A stretch of 64,000 bases of DNA, from the NCBI RefSeq assembly GCF_018854015.1, contig NZ_JAAXYO010000090.1, positions 26,131-90,130 of the forward strand, written 5' to 3'. Source of the DNA: Igneacidithiobacillus copahuensis (GTDB lineage: Bacteria > Pseudomonadota > Gammaproteobacteria > Acidithiobacillales > Acidithiobacillaceae). Each line of letters starts with the position of its first letter. The stretch's first letter is position 1. Of this stretch, positions 7,688 through 16,084 are shown in pieces. The notes beneath the pieces were generated by a model. It worked only from the letters and a program-made list of their open reading frames with translations. It searched no databases and was not told the DNA's origin. Both the position numbers and the translations under genes were made by a program.

Positions 7688-8689
7688 TTGCTGAGCTGGC
7701 GCCAGGAGCTGGAGCGGCAGTGGTACGCCGGTGGCGTCGGTGCCTATCTCCTACGCCCCTTAGGTGCCATCTATTGCGCCTTGGCAGCGCGGCGGCGCGC
7801 CCGGGCGAGGCGTCTGCCCGGAGCCTTGCCGAGCATCGTTGTGGGCAATCTCAACGTGGGAGGGAGCGCGAAAACTCCGATGACGATGGCTTTGCTCCGC
7901 TACCTGCAAAGCCACTCCTGGCATCCAGCCGCTATCAGCCGCGGCTATGGCGCGCACCCACCGCAGGAGCCCTATGCCGTGCTTCCGGACGATTCTCCCG
8001 TCCGTGCCGGCGACGAGCCCCTGCTGCTGCGCAGCGTAGCTCCGGTCTTTCTCAGTCGCCGCCGCCATGCCGGCATCTTGGCTGCCGCCAATGCTGGGCA
8101 CGACATCGTCGTTCTCGATGATGGTTTTCAGCATCTTGCCCTGCAACCCAGTCTCTCCCTCCTCCTGCTGCAAGGGGAAAGACCCCTGGGTAACGGGCGT
8201 TGCCTGCCGTCCGGTCCCCTGCGCGAGGCGAAAACGGCTCTGCAGGCCGCCGATGCCCTGCTCTGCGATCCTGCCGCCGCTGGCAGTGCAGACCTCGTGG
8301 GTATCGCTCCGCCCTGTTTTCGCTTCGAGCAGCAGGCTACGCGCCTGGTGCCCCTGCACGATCCCGTGCAGGAACTGCCACTGCAGGCGTTGCGCAATCG
8401 CCACGTCCATGCGGTTACCGGCATTGCCCGTCCGGAGCGTTTCCAACGCACGCTGGAGGTCTTGGGAGCGCAGGTAACCCTGCATTCCTTCCCCGACCAT
8501 CACGTCTTTCGCCAGCAGGATCTGGTAAATATAAGCGCGCCCCTCGTCATAACCAGTAAGGATGCCGTAAAATGCATGCAGTTGGCTGGTCTCCCAGAGA
8601 TTTGGGTGCTGGAGATCGGTATCCATTGGGAGCCATCCTTCAGCCACTGGCTCGATCAGCGGCTGGCTACCTGGAGGAGTCCACAGTGA
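7688..8689 (+). CDS. lpxK: Tetraacyldisaccharide 4'-kinase LpxK
   Basis: Phosphorylates the lipid A precursor disaccharide-1-phosphate at the 4' position, on the inner membrane. The proposed TTG start at 7688 gives 333 residues with the usual N-terminal amphipathic/membrane segment (about 15-40), the GNLNVGGSAKTP P-loop at 53-64, an ISRGYGA motif near 80-86, GDEPLLL near 108 and the DDGFQH motif near 142-147. The P-loop has alanine (Ala61) just before the invariant Lys62, where LpxK normally has glycine. The start is uncertain because no ATG lies in a suitable place. The end overlaps the next gene by GTGA. Confidence 0.88.
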   Translation: MLSWRQELERQWYAGGVGAYLLRPLGAIYCALAARRRARARRLPGALPSIVVGNLNVGGSAKTPMTMALLRYLQSHSWHPAAISRGYGAHPPQEPYAVLPDDSPVRAGDEPLLLRSVAPVFLSRRRHAGILAAANAGHDIVVLDDGFQHLALQPSLSLLLLQGERPLGNGRCLPSGPLREAKTALQAADALLCDPAAAGSADLVGIAPPCFRFEQQATRLVPLHDPVQELPLQALRNRHVHAVTGIARPERFQRTLEVLGAQVTLHSFPDHHVFRQQDLVNISAPLVITSKDAVKCMQLAGLPEIWVLEIGIHWEPSFSHWLDQRLATWRSPQ

Positions 8690-8868
8690 AAATCGATCGC
8701 CGTTTACTCGATCTGCTCGCCTGTCCGGCCTGTAAAGGCCCCCTCCTGCCTTGCGCAGAGCAGAGCGCCCTCTGCTGCAGTCGCTGCAGGTTGCGCTTTC
8801 CGGTCCGCGATGGCATTCCGGTCCTCCTGCTGGAAGATGCGGAGCCGTTGGATGGCGAAAGCAAGTGA
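8686..8868 (+). CDS. ycaR: Trm112/YcaR family small zinc-ribbon protein
   Basis: A 60-residue protein with two cysteine pairs, Cys13-x-x-Cys16 and Cys31-x-x-Cys34, and the ending FPVRDGIPVLL typical of the Trm112/YcaR family. Homologues are commonly encoded between lpxK and kdsB, exactly as here; their role in Gram-negative bacteria is not settled. GTG 8686 is chosen because GGAGGAG lies 7 bases before it and it overlaps the lpxK stop by 4 bases. The end in turn overlaps kdsB by GTGA. Confidence 0.88.
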   Translation: MKIDRRLLDLLACPACKGPLLPCAEQSALCCSRCRLRFPVRDGIPVLLLEDAEPLDGESK

Positions 8869-9641
8869 GTTTTACCGTTCTCATTCCGGCGCGCATGGCG
8901 TCTTCCCGCCTTCCGGGAAAAATGCTCCTGCCCATTGGCGGACTGCCCATGATCGAGAGGGTGCGGCGTTGTGCCTTGACCAGTGGTGCGGGACGCGTGG
9001 TGGTAGCGGCAGACGACGAGCAGATCCTGGCGGCAGTGCGCGCACATGGCGGCGAGGCGGTACAGACCGACTCGCGTCACAGTTGCGGTAGCGAGCGCCT
9101 GGCCGAGGCGGTTCAGATTCTCGGATTGCCAGCGGACGAAATCATCGTCAACCTGCAGGGCGATGAACCGCAAATGCCGGCGACACTGATGCATGCGGTG
9201 GCTGCCGCCCTTGCCGAAGATCCGGCTCTGCTGGTCGCCACCGCAGCGGTGCCCCTGACCCACTGGGAAGAACTGGTCGATCCCCACGCCGTCAAGGTGG
9301 TGCTGAACGCCGCCAAGGATGCCTTGTATTTCTCCCGGGCTCCCATTCCCTGGGAACGTGATCGCTATCCGTTGACCGAAGGCGCCGAATTGCCCGCAGG
9401 CCAGCATTGGCGCCACCTTGGTCTCTATGCCTATCGTGCTGGCTTTCTGCAGGAGTATGCACGCTGGCCGCGTTCGGCCCTGGAAGAGCTGGAGTCGTTG
9501 GAGCAACTGCGGATACTCGAACGCGGATACCGAATTCGGGTATGCTGTAGCGATGTTGTTCCGCCGATTGGGGTCGATACCCCCGCGGATCTGGCCCGCG
9601 TGCGGGCCGCATTTTCCACCCAGGAGGAGTGTTCTGCATGA
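8865..9641 (+). CDS. kdsB: 3-deoxy-manno-octulosonate cytidylyltransferase (CMP-Kdo synthetase)
   Basis: Activates Kdo with CTP in the cytoplasm for transfer to lipid A. With the GTG at 8865 the protein has 258 residues, the family length, and begins with the nucleotide-binding motif PARMASSRLPGK (8-19). Further conserved stretches are ILVVNLQGDEP-like IIVNLQGDEP (about 92-101), YFSRAPIPWERD (about 150-161) and HLGLYAYR (about 180-187). It overlaps the ycaR-like gene and ppa by 4 bases each. The presence of kdsB and lpxK means a Kdo transferase is needed, which bears on the neighbouring WaaA-like gene. Confidence 0.95.
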   Translation: MSFTVLIPARMASSRLPGKMLLPIGGLPMIERVRRCALTSGAGRVVVAADDEQILAAVRAHGGEAVQTDSRHSCGSERLAEAVQILGLPADEIIVNLQGDEPQMPATLMHAVAAALAEDPALLVATAAVPLTHWEELVDPHAVKVVLNAAKDALYFSRAPIPWERDRYPLTEGAELPAGQHWRHLGLYAYRAGFLQEYARWPRSALEELESLEQLRILERGYRIRVCCSDVVPPIGVDTPADLARVRAAFSTQEECSA

Positions 9642-10162
9642 AGTTGAAGGAAATCCCCGCCGGCAAGGCCGTCCCCGATGACATCAACGTCGTCATCGAG
9701 ATTCCGCAAGGCTCCAGCATCAAGTATGAGGTCGACAAGGCTTCGGAAGCCGTCTTTGTCGATCGTTTTCTCTTTACCGCCATGCACTATCCGCTGAACT
9801 ATGGCTTCATCCCCAATACCCTGTCGGATGATGGCGATCCCACGGATGTGTTGGTCGTTTCCCCGCAGCCGGTGGCGCCCGGCACGGTCCTGCGTGCCCG
9901 TCCGGTAGGCGTGTTGACGATGGAAGATGAGAAAGGCCTGGATATGAAGGTGATTGCCGTGCCCCATGCCAAGATCGCACCCGGTTATGAGGCGATCAGG
10001 GACGTCAAGGATCTGCCGCAGTCCCTACTCGATCAGGTGCGGCATTTCTTTGAGCACTATAAGGATCTCGAGCCCGGCAAATGGGTAAAACTCAAGGATT
10101 GGTCCGGTGTCGAAGCCGCCCGTGAAATCATCCAAAAGGACGTTGCCCGCTTCCCGGGATAA
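9638..10162 (+). CDS. ppa: Inorganic pyrophosphatase
   Basis: Cytoplasmic family I pyrophosphatase, 174 residues, which pulls nucleotidyl-transfer reactions such as that of KdsB by hydrolysing PPi. The metal-binding signature D65-G-D67-P-x-D70-VLV is intact, and substrate-binding YEVDK (30-34) and HYPLNYGFIP (50-59) are present. ATG 9638 is chosen because GGAGGAG lies 8 bases upstream and it overlaps the kdsB stop by ATGA. Confidence 0.96.
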   Translation: MKLKEIPAGKAVPDDINVVIEIPQGSSIKYEVDKASEAVFVDRFLFTAMHYPLNYGFIPNTLSDDGDPTDVLVVSPQPVAPGTVLRARPVGVLTMEDEKGLDMKVIAVPHAKIAPGYEAIRDVKDLPQSLLDQVRHFFEHYKDLEPGKWVKLKDWSGVEAAREIIQKDVARFPG

Positions 10163-10553
10163 GCCTTGCGCGCAGGCCGGTACCTTCCTAGTCCCGGCTT
10201 CCGCTGCTCTGCCTGCTGCCTTGTCCTGGGGCCGGCTGGAGGCCGACGGGCCGTTGTGGCAGAGGGTCCCGAGCCGCGATGAGTACGGCCACCTGCTTGC
10301 CGACTTTCGTATGATCTTCCCCGGTTTGCGGCGCCACAGCAGCGAGCGGCAATTGCGCACCCTGCGTCTGGTGGGCGGCGTCTTGCAGCGCTACCAGAAT
10401 TGGGTGGTCTTTGCCGACCTCAACCTGCGCATGAATCTGCTTTGGGTGAGTATCCGCGCACGTCCTGGCCTGACCGTGGAAATCCCCGCCGCCATTCTCG
10501 AAGAGGTACCGGAAGCCCGCCTGCTGGCGCCTTACTGGCGCCGCCAGCGTTAG
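10143..10553 (+). CDS. Conserved-looking hypothetical protein
   Basis: About 136 residues in an open frame that begins inside the last codons of ppa and ends 4 bases into the convergent clpA gene. I do not recognise the family. The composition is that of a soluble, folded protein, with a strand-rich C-terminal half (WVVFADLNLRMNLLWVSIRA, then EIPAAILEEVPEARLLAPYW). Codon use has the high third-position GC of its neighbours, and the frame ends precisely where clpA ends, both of which favour a real gene. The start is unclear: TTG 10143 is proposed; an ATG exists at 10107 deeper in ppa. Confidence 0.55.
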   Translation: MPASRDKPCAQAGTFLVPASAALPAALSWGRLEADGPLWQRVPSRDEYGHLLADFRMIFPGLRRHSSERQLRTLRLVGGVLQRYQNWVVFADLNLRMNLLWVSIRARPGLTVEIPAAILEEVPEARLLAPYWRRQR

Positions 10554-12799
10554 ACGGGAGCGGTCTCGGGGAGACGCAGGACGACCTTGTCTCCTTCCAG
10601 GGTTGCACTGATCTGCGTGCCCTTGGGGAGATCGCCAAAGAGGATGTGTTCCGCCAGCGGTTTTTTCAGTTCCTCCTGAATCAGCCGCGCCATTGGCCGC
10701 GCACCCATAAGCGGATCGTAGCCCTTCTTCGCTAGCCAGTCGCGCAGCTCGCTGCTGACCTCCAGGCTATATCCCTTCTGCAGGAGCTGTTCATCCAGTT
10801 CCATGAGCAGCTTGTCGACCACGTGCAGAATGTCCTCCCGCGCCAGGGGGGAGAAGGGCACGATGGCGTCGAGGCGGTTGCGGAATTCGGGCGCGAAGAT
10901 CCGCCGAATGCTCTCCATTTCCTTGCCGGTTTCGTTCGCCTTCTGGACGAAGCCGATCGCTGCCTTTCCCTGTTCCTCAGCGCCAGCATTGGTGGTCATG
11001 ACCAGAATCACCTGGCGGAAATCCACTTGCCGGCCGCTGGCATCGGTGAGTTTGCCATGATCCATGACCTGCAGGAGCACGTTGAAGATATCCGGGTGCG
11101 CCTTTTCGATTTCATCGAGGAGCAGAACGGCATGCGGCTGCTTCAAAATCGCATCGCTGAGCAGACCAGACTGATCGTAGCCCACATAGCCAGGCGGTGC
11201 GCCAATGAGGCGCGACACGCTATGCCGCTCCATATACTCGCTCATATCAAAGCGCAGCAACGGAATACCCAAAAGCTGTGCCAGCTGCCGGGTCAGCTCG
11301 GTTTTGCCGACGCCCGTGGGGCCGGAGAAGAGGAAGGCACCAATCGGTTTCTCGGCGTGCCGCAGCCCCGCGCGGGAGAGCTTGATGGCCGCGCTCAGCT
11401 CGCGGATGGCACGATCCTGACCAAAGATCACCAGCCCCAGGTCGCGTTCGAGGTTCTTCAGTGCCGTGCGGTCGTCGAGAGAGACGGACTTGCCCGGGAT
11501 ACGTGCCATTTTGGCCACCATCTCCTCAATGTCATGAACGCCGATGCTCTTCTTGCGCCGCGACGGCGGGAGCAGGGCCTGGGCGGCGCCAACCTCATCG
11601 ATGACGTCGATGGCCTTGTCGGGCAGGTGCCGGTCGTGGATATGCTTGATGGACAATTCCACGGCTGCACGCAAGGCGGCGTCGGTATAGCGCAGGTGGT
11701 GATGATTCTCGAAGTGCCGTTTGAGTCCACGGAGCACCTCGACCGCCTCATCCGGGCTCGGCTCGGGCACGTCGATCTTCTGAAAGCGGCGACTGAGGGC
11801 GCGGTCTTTCTCAAAATGCTGACGGAACTCCTGGTAAGTGGTAGCGCCGATACACTTCAGCTCCCCTGCCGCCAGAGCGGGTTTGAGCAGGTTGGAGGCA
11901 TCCATGGCCCCCCCGGAAACGGCACCGGCACCGACGATAGTGTGGATCTCGTCAATGAAGAGGATGGCCTTGGGCTGTCGTTGTAGGGCCTTGAGCACTG
12001 CCTTGAGGCGCTCCTCGAAGTCGCCACGATAGCGGGAGCCGGCGATCAGGGCACCCATATCGAGGGCATAGATGGTGGCGTTTTCCAGAATTTCCGGCAC
12101 GTTGCCGTAGACGATGGCACGTGCCAAACCTTCGACGATGGCCGTCTTGCCGACCCCGGGCTCACCCACGAAGAGCGGGTTGTTCTTGCGTCTGCGGGCA
12201 AGAATCTGCAATGCGCGCTCCAATTCATGGGCGCGACCAATGAGCGGATCGATGCGTCCAGCCCGGGCCAGGGCGTTGAGATTGCGCGTATACGCAGACA
12301 GCGGATCCTTGCCAGACTTGTTCTGCTCTTTCTCGGTTTCTGGTTCTTCACCTTCTTCCTGGCTATCGTCGCGCGGATGCCCGTGGGCAAGGTAGGTAAC
12401 CACATCCATCCGCGATACATGTTCCTTCTGCAGAAAATACACTGCATGGGATTCCCGCTCAGCGAAGAGAGCGACCAGCACATTGGCACCGGTGACGGCA
12501 TCCTTGCCGGCCGACTGCACGTGATATAAAGCACGCTGAATCACCCGCTGAAAGCCGATGGAGGGCTGACTGTTGACGGTGCCGGCCTGTCCCAGGGAGG
12601 GAATTTTCTTGCTCAGGAATCCTCTGAGCTCGCGCCCGAGGCGCTTGCGGTCGGCGCCACAGGCATCCAGCACCTCTTGGCTGGCCGGGTTGTCGAGCAA
12701 GGCCAGCAGCAGATGCTCGACCGAGGCATACTCATGCCCAAATTCGCGCGCCGTCTGAAATGCCTGATTGATGGACTGTTCCAAGGGCTTGTCGATCAT
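10550..12799 (-). CDS. clpA: ATP-dependent Clp protease ATP-binding subunit ClpA
   Basis: AAA+ unfoldase that feeds substrates to ClpP. The 749-residue protein has the ClpA plan: double Clp-N domain (about 1-140), an acidic linker, AAA1 with Walker A GEPGVGKT (212-219) and Walker B ILFIDE (279-284), and AAA2 with Walker A GPTGVGKT (493-500). A ClpP-docking IGF loop follows in AAIGFVQ. There is no long middle coiled coil, which separates it from ClpB. It follows clpS by 3 bases on the same strand, the standard adaptor-unfoldase pair. No clpP gene is seen in this window. Confidence 0.96.
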   Translation of the reverse strand: MIDKPLEQSINQAFQTAREFGHEYASVEHLLLALLDNPASQEVLDACGADRKRLGRELRGFLSKKIPSLGQAGTVNSQPSIGFQRVIQRALYHVQSAGKDAVTGANVLVALFAERESHAVYFLQKEHVSRMDVVTYLAHGHPRDDSQEEGEEPETEKEQNKSGKDPLSAYTRNLNALARAGRIDPLIGRAHELERALQILARRRKNNPLFVGEPGVGKTAIVEGLARAIVYGNVPEILENATIYALDMGALIAGSRYRGDFEERLKAVLKALQRQPKAILFIDEIHTIVGAGAVSGGAMDASNLLKPALAAGELKCIGATTYQEFRQHFEKDRALSRRFQKIDVPEPSPDEAVEVLRGLKRHFENHHHLRYTDAALRAAVELSIKHIHDRHLPDKAIDVIDEVGAAQALLPPSRRKKSIGVHDIEEMVAKMARIPGKSVSLDDRTALKNLERDLGLVIFGQDRAIRELSAAIKLSRAGLRHAEKPIGAFLFSGPTGVGKTELTRQLAQLLGIPLLRFDMSEYMERHSVSRLIGAPPGYVGYDQSGLLSDAILKQPHAVLLLDEIEKAHPDIFNVLLQVMDHGKLTDASGRQVDFRQVILVMTTNAGAEEQGKAAIGFVQKANETGKEMESIRRIFAPEFRNRLDAIVPFSPLAREDILHVVDKLLMELDEQLLQKGYSLEVSSELRDWLAKKGYDPLMGARPMARLIQEELKKPLAEHILFGDLPKGTQISATLEGDKVVLRLPETAPV

Positions 12800-12802
12800 C
12801 GC

Positions 12803-13138
12803 TCACTCCTTTTCCATGGTACAGCGCAAGGGATGCTGATGCTGACGGGCATCAGCCGTGACCAGGGTGACCTTGGTTTCCGCGAGATCAAAGGGGTAGA
12901 CCCCACAGATGCCTTTGCCTTGATTGTGCACCTCCATCATGATCTGGAGGGCGTCTTCGTGGCTCTTGTGAAAGTATTCTTCGAGGATGCGTACTACATA
13001 GTCCATGGGAGTGAAGTCATCGTTGAGCAGACAGACCCGATACAGGCGCGGCTCGCGGATCTGGGTTTGCCGCTCCAGGACAGGTTGCTGAGGATTTCTT
13101 CGCGTTGCCACACCAATACTCCCAAAAACTCTCTCCAT
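12803..13138 (-). CDS. clpS: ATP-dependent Clp protease adaptor ClpS
   Basis: Adaptor that delivers N-degron substrates to ClpA. The 111-residue protein has the core YRVCLLNDDFTPMDYVV (about 33-49), the helix EDALQIMMEVHNQGKG and the end VTLVTADARQHQHPLRCTMEKE, all typical of ClpS. The N-terminal 30 residues are variable, as in the family. It is the first gene of a clpS-clpA operon; a hairpin at 13174-13203 separates it from the ppiC-like gene upstream. Confidence 0.96.
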   Translation of the reverse strand: MERVFGSIGVATRRNPQQPVLERQTQIREPRLYRVCLLNDDFTPMDYVVRILEEYFHKSHEDALQIMMEVHNQGKGICGVYPFDLAETKVTLVTADARQHQHPLRCTMEKE

Positions 13139-13173
13139 TCATTGTGGCGCCTGATCCGGCTCCAGGCAAGGCA

Positions 13174-13203
13174 AAGGGCCGAAGAGAAACCCCTTCGGCC
13201 CTT
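13174..13203 (-). terminator. Hairpin downstream of the ppiC-like gene
   Basis: AAGGGCCGAAG (13174-13184) and CTTCGGCCCTT (13193-13203) form a perfect 11-bp stem with an 8-base loop, about 22 bases beyond the stop of the minus-strand ppiC-like gene. The minus-strand T tract after the stem is short (TTT, then GCC), so it may be a weak intrinsic terminator or an RNA-stabilising hairpin. It separates the glgP-to-ppiC gene run from clpS-clpA. Confidence 0.6.
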
Positions 13204-13225
13204 GCAGCGCCAGAGTAACGAGAAA

Positions 13226-14002
13226 TTACTTGGTGATGTTGATGGTAGCCTTGCTCCGCAGATCCGATACGAACTTGGCGGCCTCCTGCTGCTGCAGCTG
13301 GGCCTTGATACGGTCCTGCATGGAGCTCAAGGAAGGCGGGGTGACCGGTCGGGTAGCCTGCACTTCGATGATGTGGTAACCAAATTGGGTCTGTACCGGG
13401 CCGACGGGCTTGTCGATGGGCGCCGTTTCCACAGCCTGCGCGAAGGGTGGTACCACCATGCCGGGAACGATCCAGCCGAGCTCGCCACCGTGTGCGGCAC
13501 TACCCTTGTCGATGGAGTACTTTTCGGCAAGCTTGGCGAACTTCTGGCCTGACTTCAGATCGGCCATGATCTTGTCCGCCTCAGCCTTGGTCTTCACCAG
13601 GATATGGCGCACTTCATATTCTTTCTTGCCCATGGCCGCGACGAATTTGTCGTAGGCGTTCTGAACGTCGGCCTGGGAAACGGGATGGGCCTTGACATAG
13701 GATTCGACCGCGGCGTCCGCCAGGATCTGCCGCTTGGCCAGGCCCAGGCGTTCCTGCACCGCTGCGGACTGGGCTAGGCCGTGCTGATCCGCATACTGCG
13801 AGAGCACTTCCATGTTGACCAGATTCTGAATGACCTGCTCGCGAGCATTGGGCTCTTTCGCGAGGTCCGGGCTCATGCTCATGATTTCCTGCACCTGGCT
13901 GTTGTCGATGGCATGACCATTGACGGTAGCCGCTGGCGCAGCGAAGACGGGCAGAGAAAAAGCACCGACCATGCCGGCGAGAACAACTGCGCGAAGTTTC
14001 AT
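13226..14002 (-). CDS. Periplasmic peptidyl-prolyl isomerase (parvulin/SurA-like)
   Basis: 258-residue secreted foldase. A signal peptide MKLRAVVLAGMVGAFSLPVFA is followed by a SurA-N-like helical segment with VNGHAIDNSQVQEIM, and then a parvulin PpiC domain (about 125-225) with YEVRHILVKTKAEAD, GGELGWIVPG and FGYHIIEV. It should catalyse proline isomerisation and assist envelope protein folding. The ATG at 14002 is chosen because the signal peptide begins there; longer frames upstream lack it. It is the last gene of a minus-strand run and is followed by a hairpin. Confidence 0.9.
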   Translation of the reverse strand: MKLRAVVLAGMVGAFSLPVFAAPAATVNGHAIDNSQVQEIMSMSPDLAKEPNAREQVIQNLVNMEVLSQYADQHGLAQSAAVQERLGLAKRQILADAAVESYVKAHPVSQADVQNAYDKFVAAMGKKEYEVRHILVKTKAEADKIMADLKSGQKFAKLAEKYSIDKGSAAHGGELGWIVPGMVVPPFAQAVETAPIDKPVGPVQTQFGYHIIEVQATRPVTPPSLSSMQDRIKAQLQQQEAAKFVSDLRSKATINITK

Positions 14003-14051
14003 GCGTTTTCCTTCAGTTTGATTGAGACGAAGCATTATCCATGGGGACAGA

Positions 14052-14645
14052 TCAAAGGTAAACCGGTGGCCTTTGCAAGGCCGTTTCCACCGCCATTCCC
14101 CGTTCCCGGCCAAAGAGCTGGACGACGAGGTCGAGAGCGAAGTCCATCGCGGTCCCCGGACCGCGGGAACTGGTAAGCGAACCATCGACAACGACGGTCG
14201 CAGTCTGAAATTGATAGTCTGTGCTCTGCGGATCGAGGGCGCCGGGATAACTGGTCACTTTTTTGTTGCGCAGTACGTCCAGCTCGGCAAGCAAAGAGGG
14301 AGCCGCACAAATGGCCGCGACTCTCTCAGCACCGGCGCTACGCTCGATGATTTTGTTGCGCAAGCTGGTGGATTGCCGCAGGCGCTCCACCCCACCCGCT
14401 CCGCCGGGGAGCAGTAGCAGATCCATTGGCGCATCGGCACATTCGCTCCAACTGCAATCCGGCAGGAGGCGCACGCCCCGGGAGGCGGTGACCGCACGCG
14501 TGCCATCCACTCCGGCCAGACAGACCTCCGCGCCGGCGCGGCGCAGAATGTCGGCGCAAATTACCACCTCCATCTCCTCGCAACCATCGGCAATCGGAAT
14601 GACTACTTTCGGTACTGGCGCCACCTTCTCCCCCTGCATTCTCAC
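14052..14645 (-). CDS. DJ-1/PfpI (YajL/ThiJ) family protein
   Basis: 197-residue DJ-1 superfamily protein with the family's first strand VVIPIADGCEEMEVV, the nucleophile elbow AAICAAPS holding Cys113, and an upstream acidic residue (Glu23/Glu24) in the position that tunes the cysteine. The ending SRGPGTAMDFAL matches the conserved histidine/glycine loop region of the DJ-1/YajL branch. Family roles proposed include protein or glyoxal-adduct repair and chaperone activity; which applies here is unknown. GTG 14645 directly abuts the ctpA stop; an ATG two codons later (14639) is an alternative. Confidence 0.85.
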   Translation of the reverse strand: MRMQGEKVAPVPKVVIPIADGCEEMEVVICADILRRAGAEVCLAGVDGTRAVTASRGVRLLPDCSWSECADAPMDLLLLPGGAGGVERLRQSTSLRNKIIERSAGAERVAAICAAPSLLAELDVLRNKKVTSYPGALDPQSTDYQFQTATVVVDGSLTSSRGPGTAMDFALDLVVQLFGRERGMAVETALQRPPVYL

Positions 14646-16064
14646 TCAGGCAGCTTTGACCCTGGCGTCGGCATTTTTATCCCGACTGGGATAGATCGGT
14701 AACGGGACGACTTTTTTTACCGACTTTCCATCCTGCATCACCTCCACGGCATTGCCCTGCAGAATCTCCAGGGCCTTGCGCAGCACAAAATCGGTGGCCA
14801 GATCCGGACCCTCGGACGGCGTCTGCTTTTGCTGGTTGGTGGCGGGCGGTGTCGGCTCCGCAATCTCGAACTGTGGCTGCACTTTCTGACACTGGTCCGG
14901 CGCCTCGAGCATTCCCTCCAATTCCGATTCCTTGAGCAAAGCGGCATCGATCTGTCGCTCTTCCGGGTTGCTGGGGACGATGGCAACGTTGGGGACGATT
15001 CCTTGCCCCTGAATGGAGCAGCCCGCTGGCGTGTAGTACAGCGCCGTGGTCAGTTTGAGTGCGCCACCGTTATCCAGGCGAATGACGGACTGCACGGAAC
15101 CCTTGCCAAAGCTGCGACTACCGAGCACCAAAGCGCGGCCATCATCCTTAAGGGCGCCGGTCACGATTTCCGCAGCGGAGGCTGTACCCCCGTTGATCAA
15201 TACGATCACGGGGGCACCATGCAGCAGGTCGGGACCATGGGCGCGAAAGCGCATGTCACTGCTCCCGGTGCGGCCCTTGGTATAGACGATCAGCCCCTGA
15301 TTCAGGAAGGTGTCGGCGGTTTCCACTCCCGCCTGCAGTACCCCACCCGGGTTATTGCGCAAATCGAGAATGAGTCCCTTCAGTTTGCCATCGGCATCCT
15401 TTTCAAGCTCTTTGACGGCCGCCTGCACGGCATTGCCGGTGTTATCCTGGAACTGGCTGATGCGCAGATAGCCGTAGTCGGGGGCGATCATCTGGTAGCG
15501 CACACTCTGTACCTTGATGATGGCGCGCGTCAGGGTGACCTGCAGGGGGACGCTGCTGTGCGGTCGCAGCAGGGTGAGACTGACCTGGCTACCCGGCTTG
15601 CCACGCATCTCGTCCACCGCCTTCTGCAGACCCAGACCCTCCACCGCTTTGCCATTGATCTTGATGATGAGATCGCCAGCATGAATCCCTGCCCGCGCGG
15701 CGGGGGTGCCGTCGATGGGAGTGACCACCCGCAGGAGCCCATGATCCGGGGTGATCTCGATGCCCACGCCACCAAAGCGGCCATCGGTGAAGACCTGCAT
15801 CTGTTTCCATTCCTTGGGAGTGAGATAGGCGGAATGTGGATCCAGGGCATGCACCATACCGGCGATGGCCCCTTGCATCAGTTTCTGGTCGGAGCTAGGG
15901 TCGACGTAGTCCGATTTGATCAGCGCAAACACCTGGCTGAAGGTCTGGATTTCCTGGAGGGGAATGGTCTGACTCTCTTCTGCCCGGGCAGGAACCGGAC
16001 CCAGAGCCAGGACCACGATGGTCAGGACGGGTATACAGATTTGCAGAATGCGCGTCGTCATCAT
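14646..16064 (-). CDS. C-terminal processing peptidase CtpA (S41 family)
   Basis: Periplasmic serine protease of about 472 residues. A signal peptide (MMTTRILQICIPVLTIVVLALGPVPARA) leads to an N-terminal helical region, a PDZ domain (GVGIEITPDHGLLRVVTPIDGT onward, about 90-170) and the S41 catalytic domain with the serine in GGTASAAEIV and the lysine in SFGKGSVQ. The Ser-Lys pair is the known dyad. The start is one of two adjacent ATGs after GGAG; an earlier GTG at 16082 has no better site. Next to envC this order (envC-ctpA) is frequent in proteobacteria and suggests control of peptidoglycan hydrolase activity. Confidence 0.92.
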   Translation of the reverse strand: MMTTRILQICIPVLTIVVLALGPVPARAEESQTIPLQEIQTFSQVFALIKSDYVDPSSDQKLMQGAIAGMVHALDPHSAYLTPKEWKQMQVFTDGRFGGVGIEITPDHGLLRVVTPIDGTPAARAGIHAGDLIIKINGKAVEGLGLQKAVDEMRGKPGSQVSLTLLRPHSSVPLQVTLTRAIIKVQSVRYQMIAPDYGYLRISQFQDNTGNAVQAAVKELEKDADGKLKGLILDLRNNPGGVLQAGVETADTFLNQGLIVYTKGRTGSSDMRFRAHGPDLLHGAPVIVLINGGTASAAEIVTGALKDDGRALVLGSRSFGKGSVQSVIRLDNGGALKLTTALYYTPAGCSIQGQGIVPNVAIVPSNPEERQIDAALLKESELEGMLEAPDQCQKVQPQFEIAEPTPPATNQQKQTPSEGPDLATDFVLRKALEILQGNAVEVMQDGKSVKKVVPLPIYPSRDKNADARVKAA

Positions 16065-16084
16065 GGCTCCAGAACCTTGCACTG

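Noticed and set aside
7760..8950. 396-codon frame antisense to lpxK, the YcaR-like gene and the start of kdsB
   Set aside because: It runs across three recognisable genes on the other strand and has no recognisable domain.
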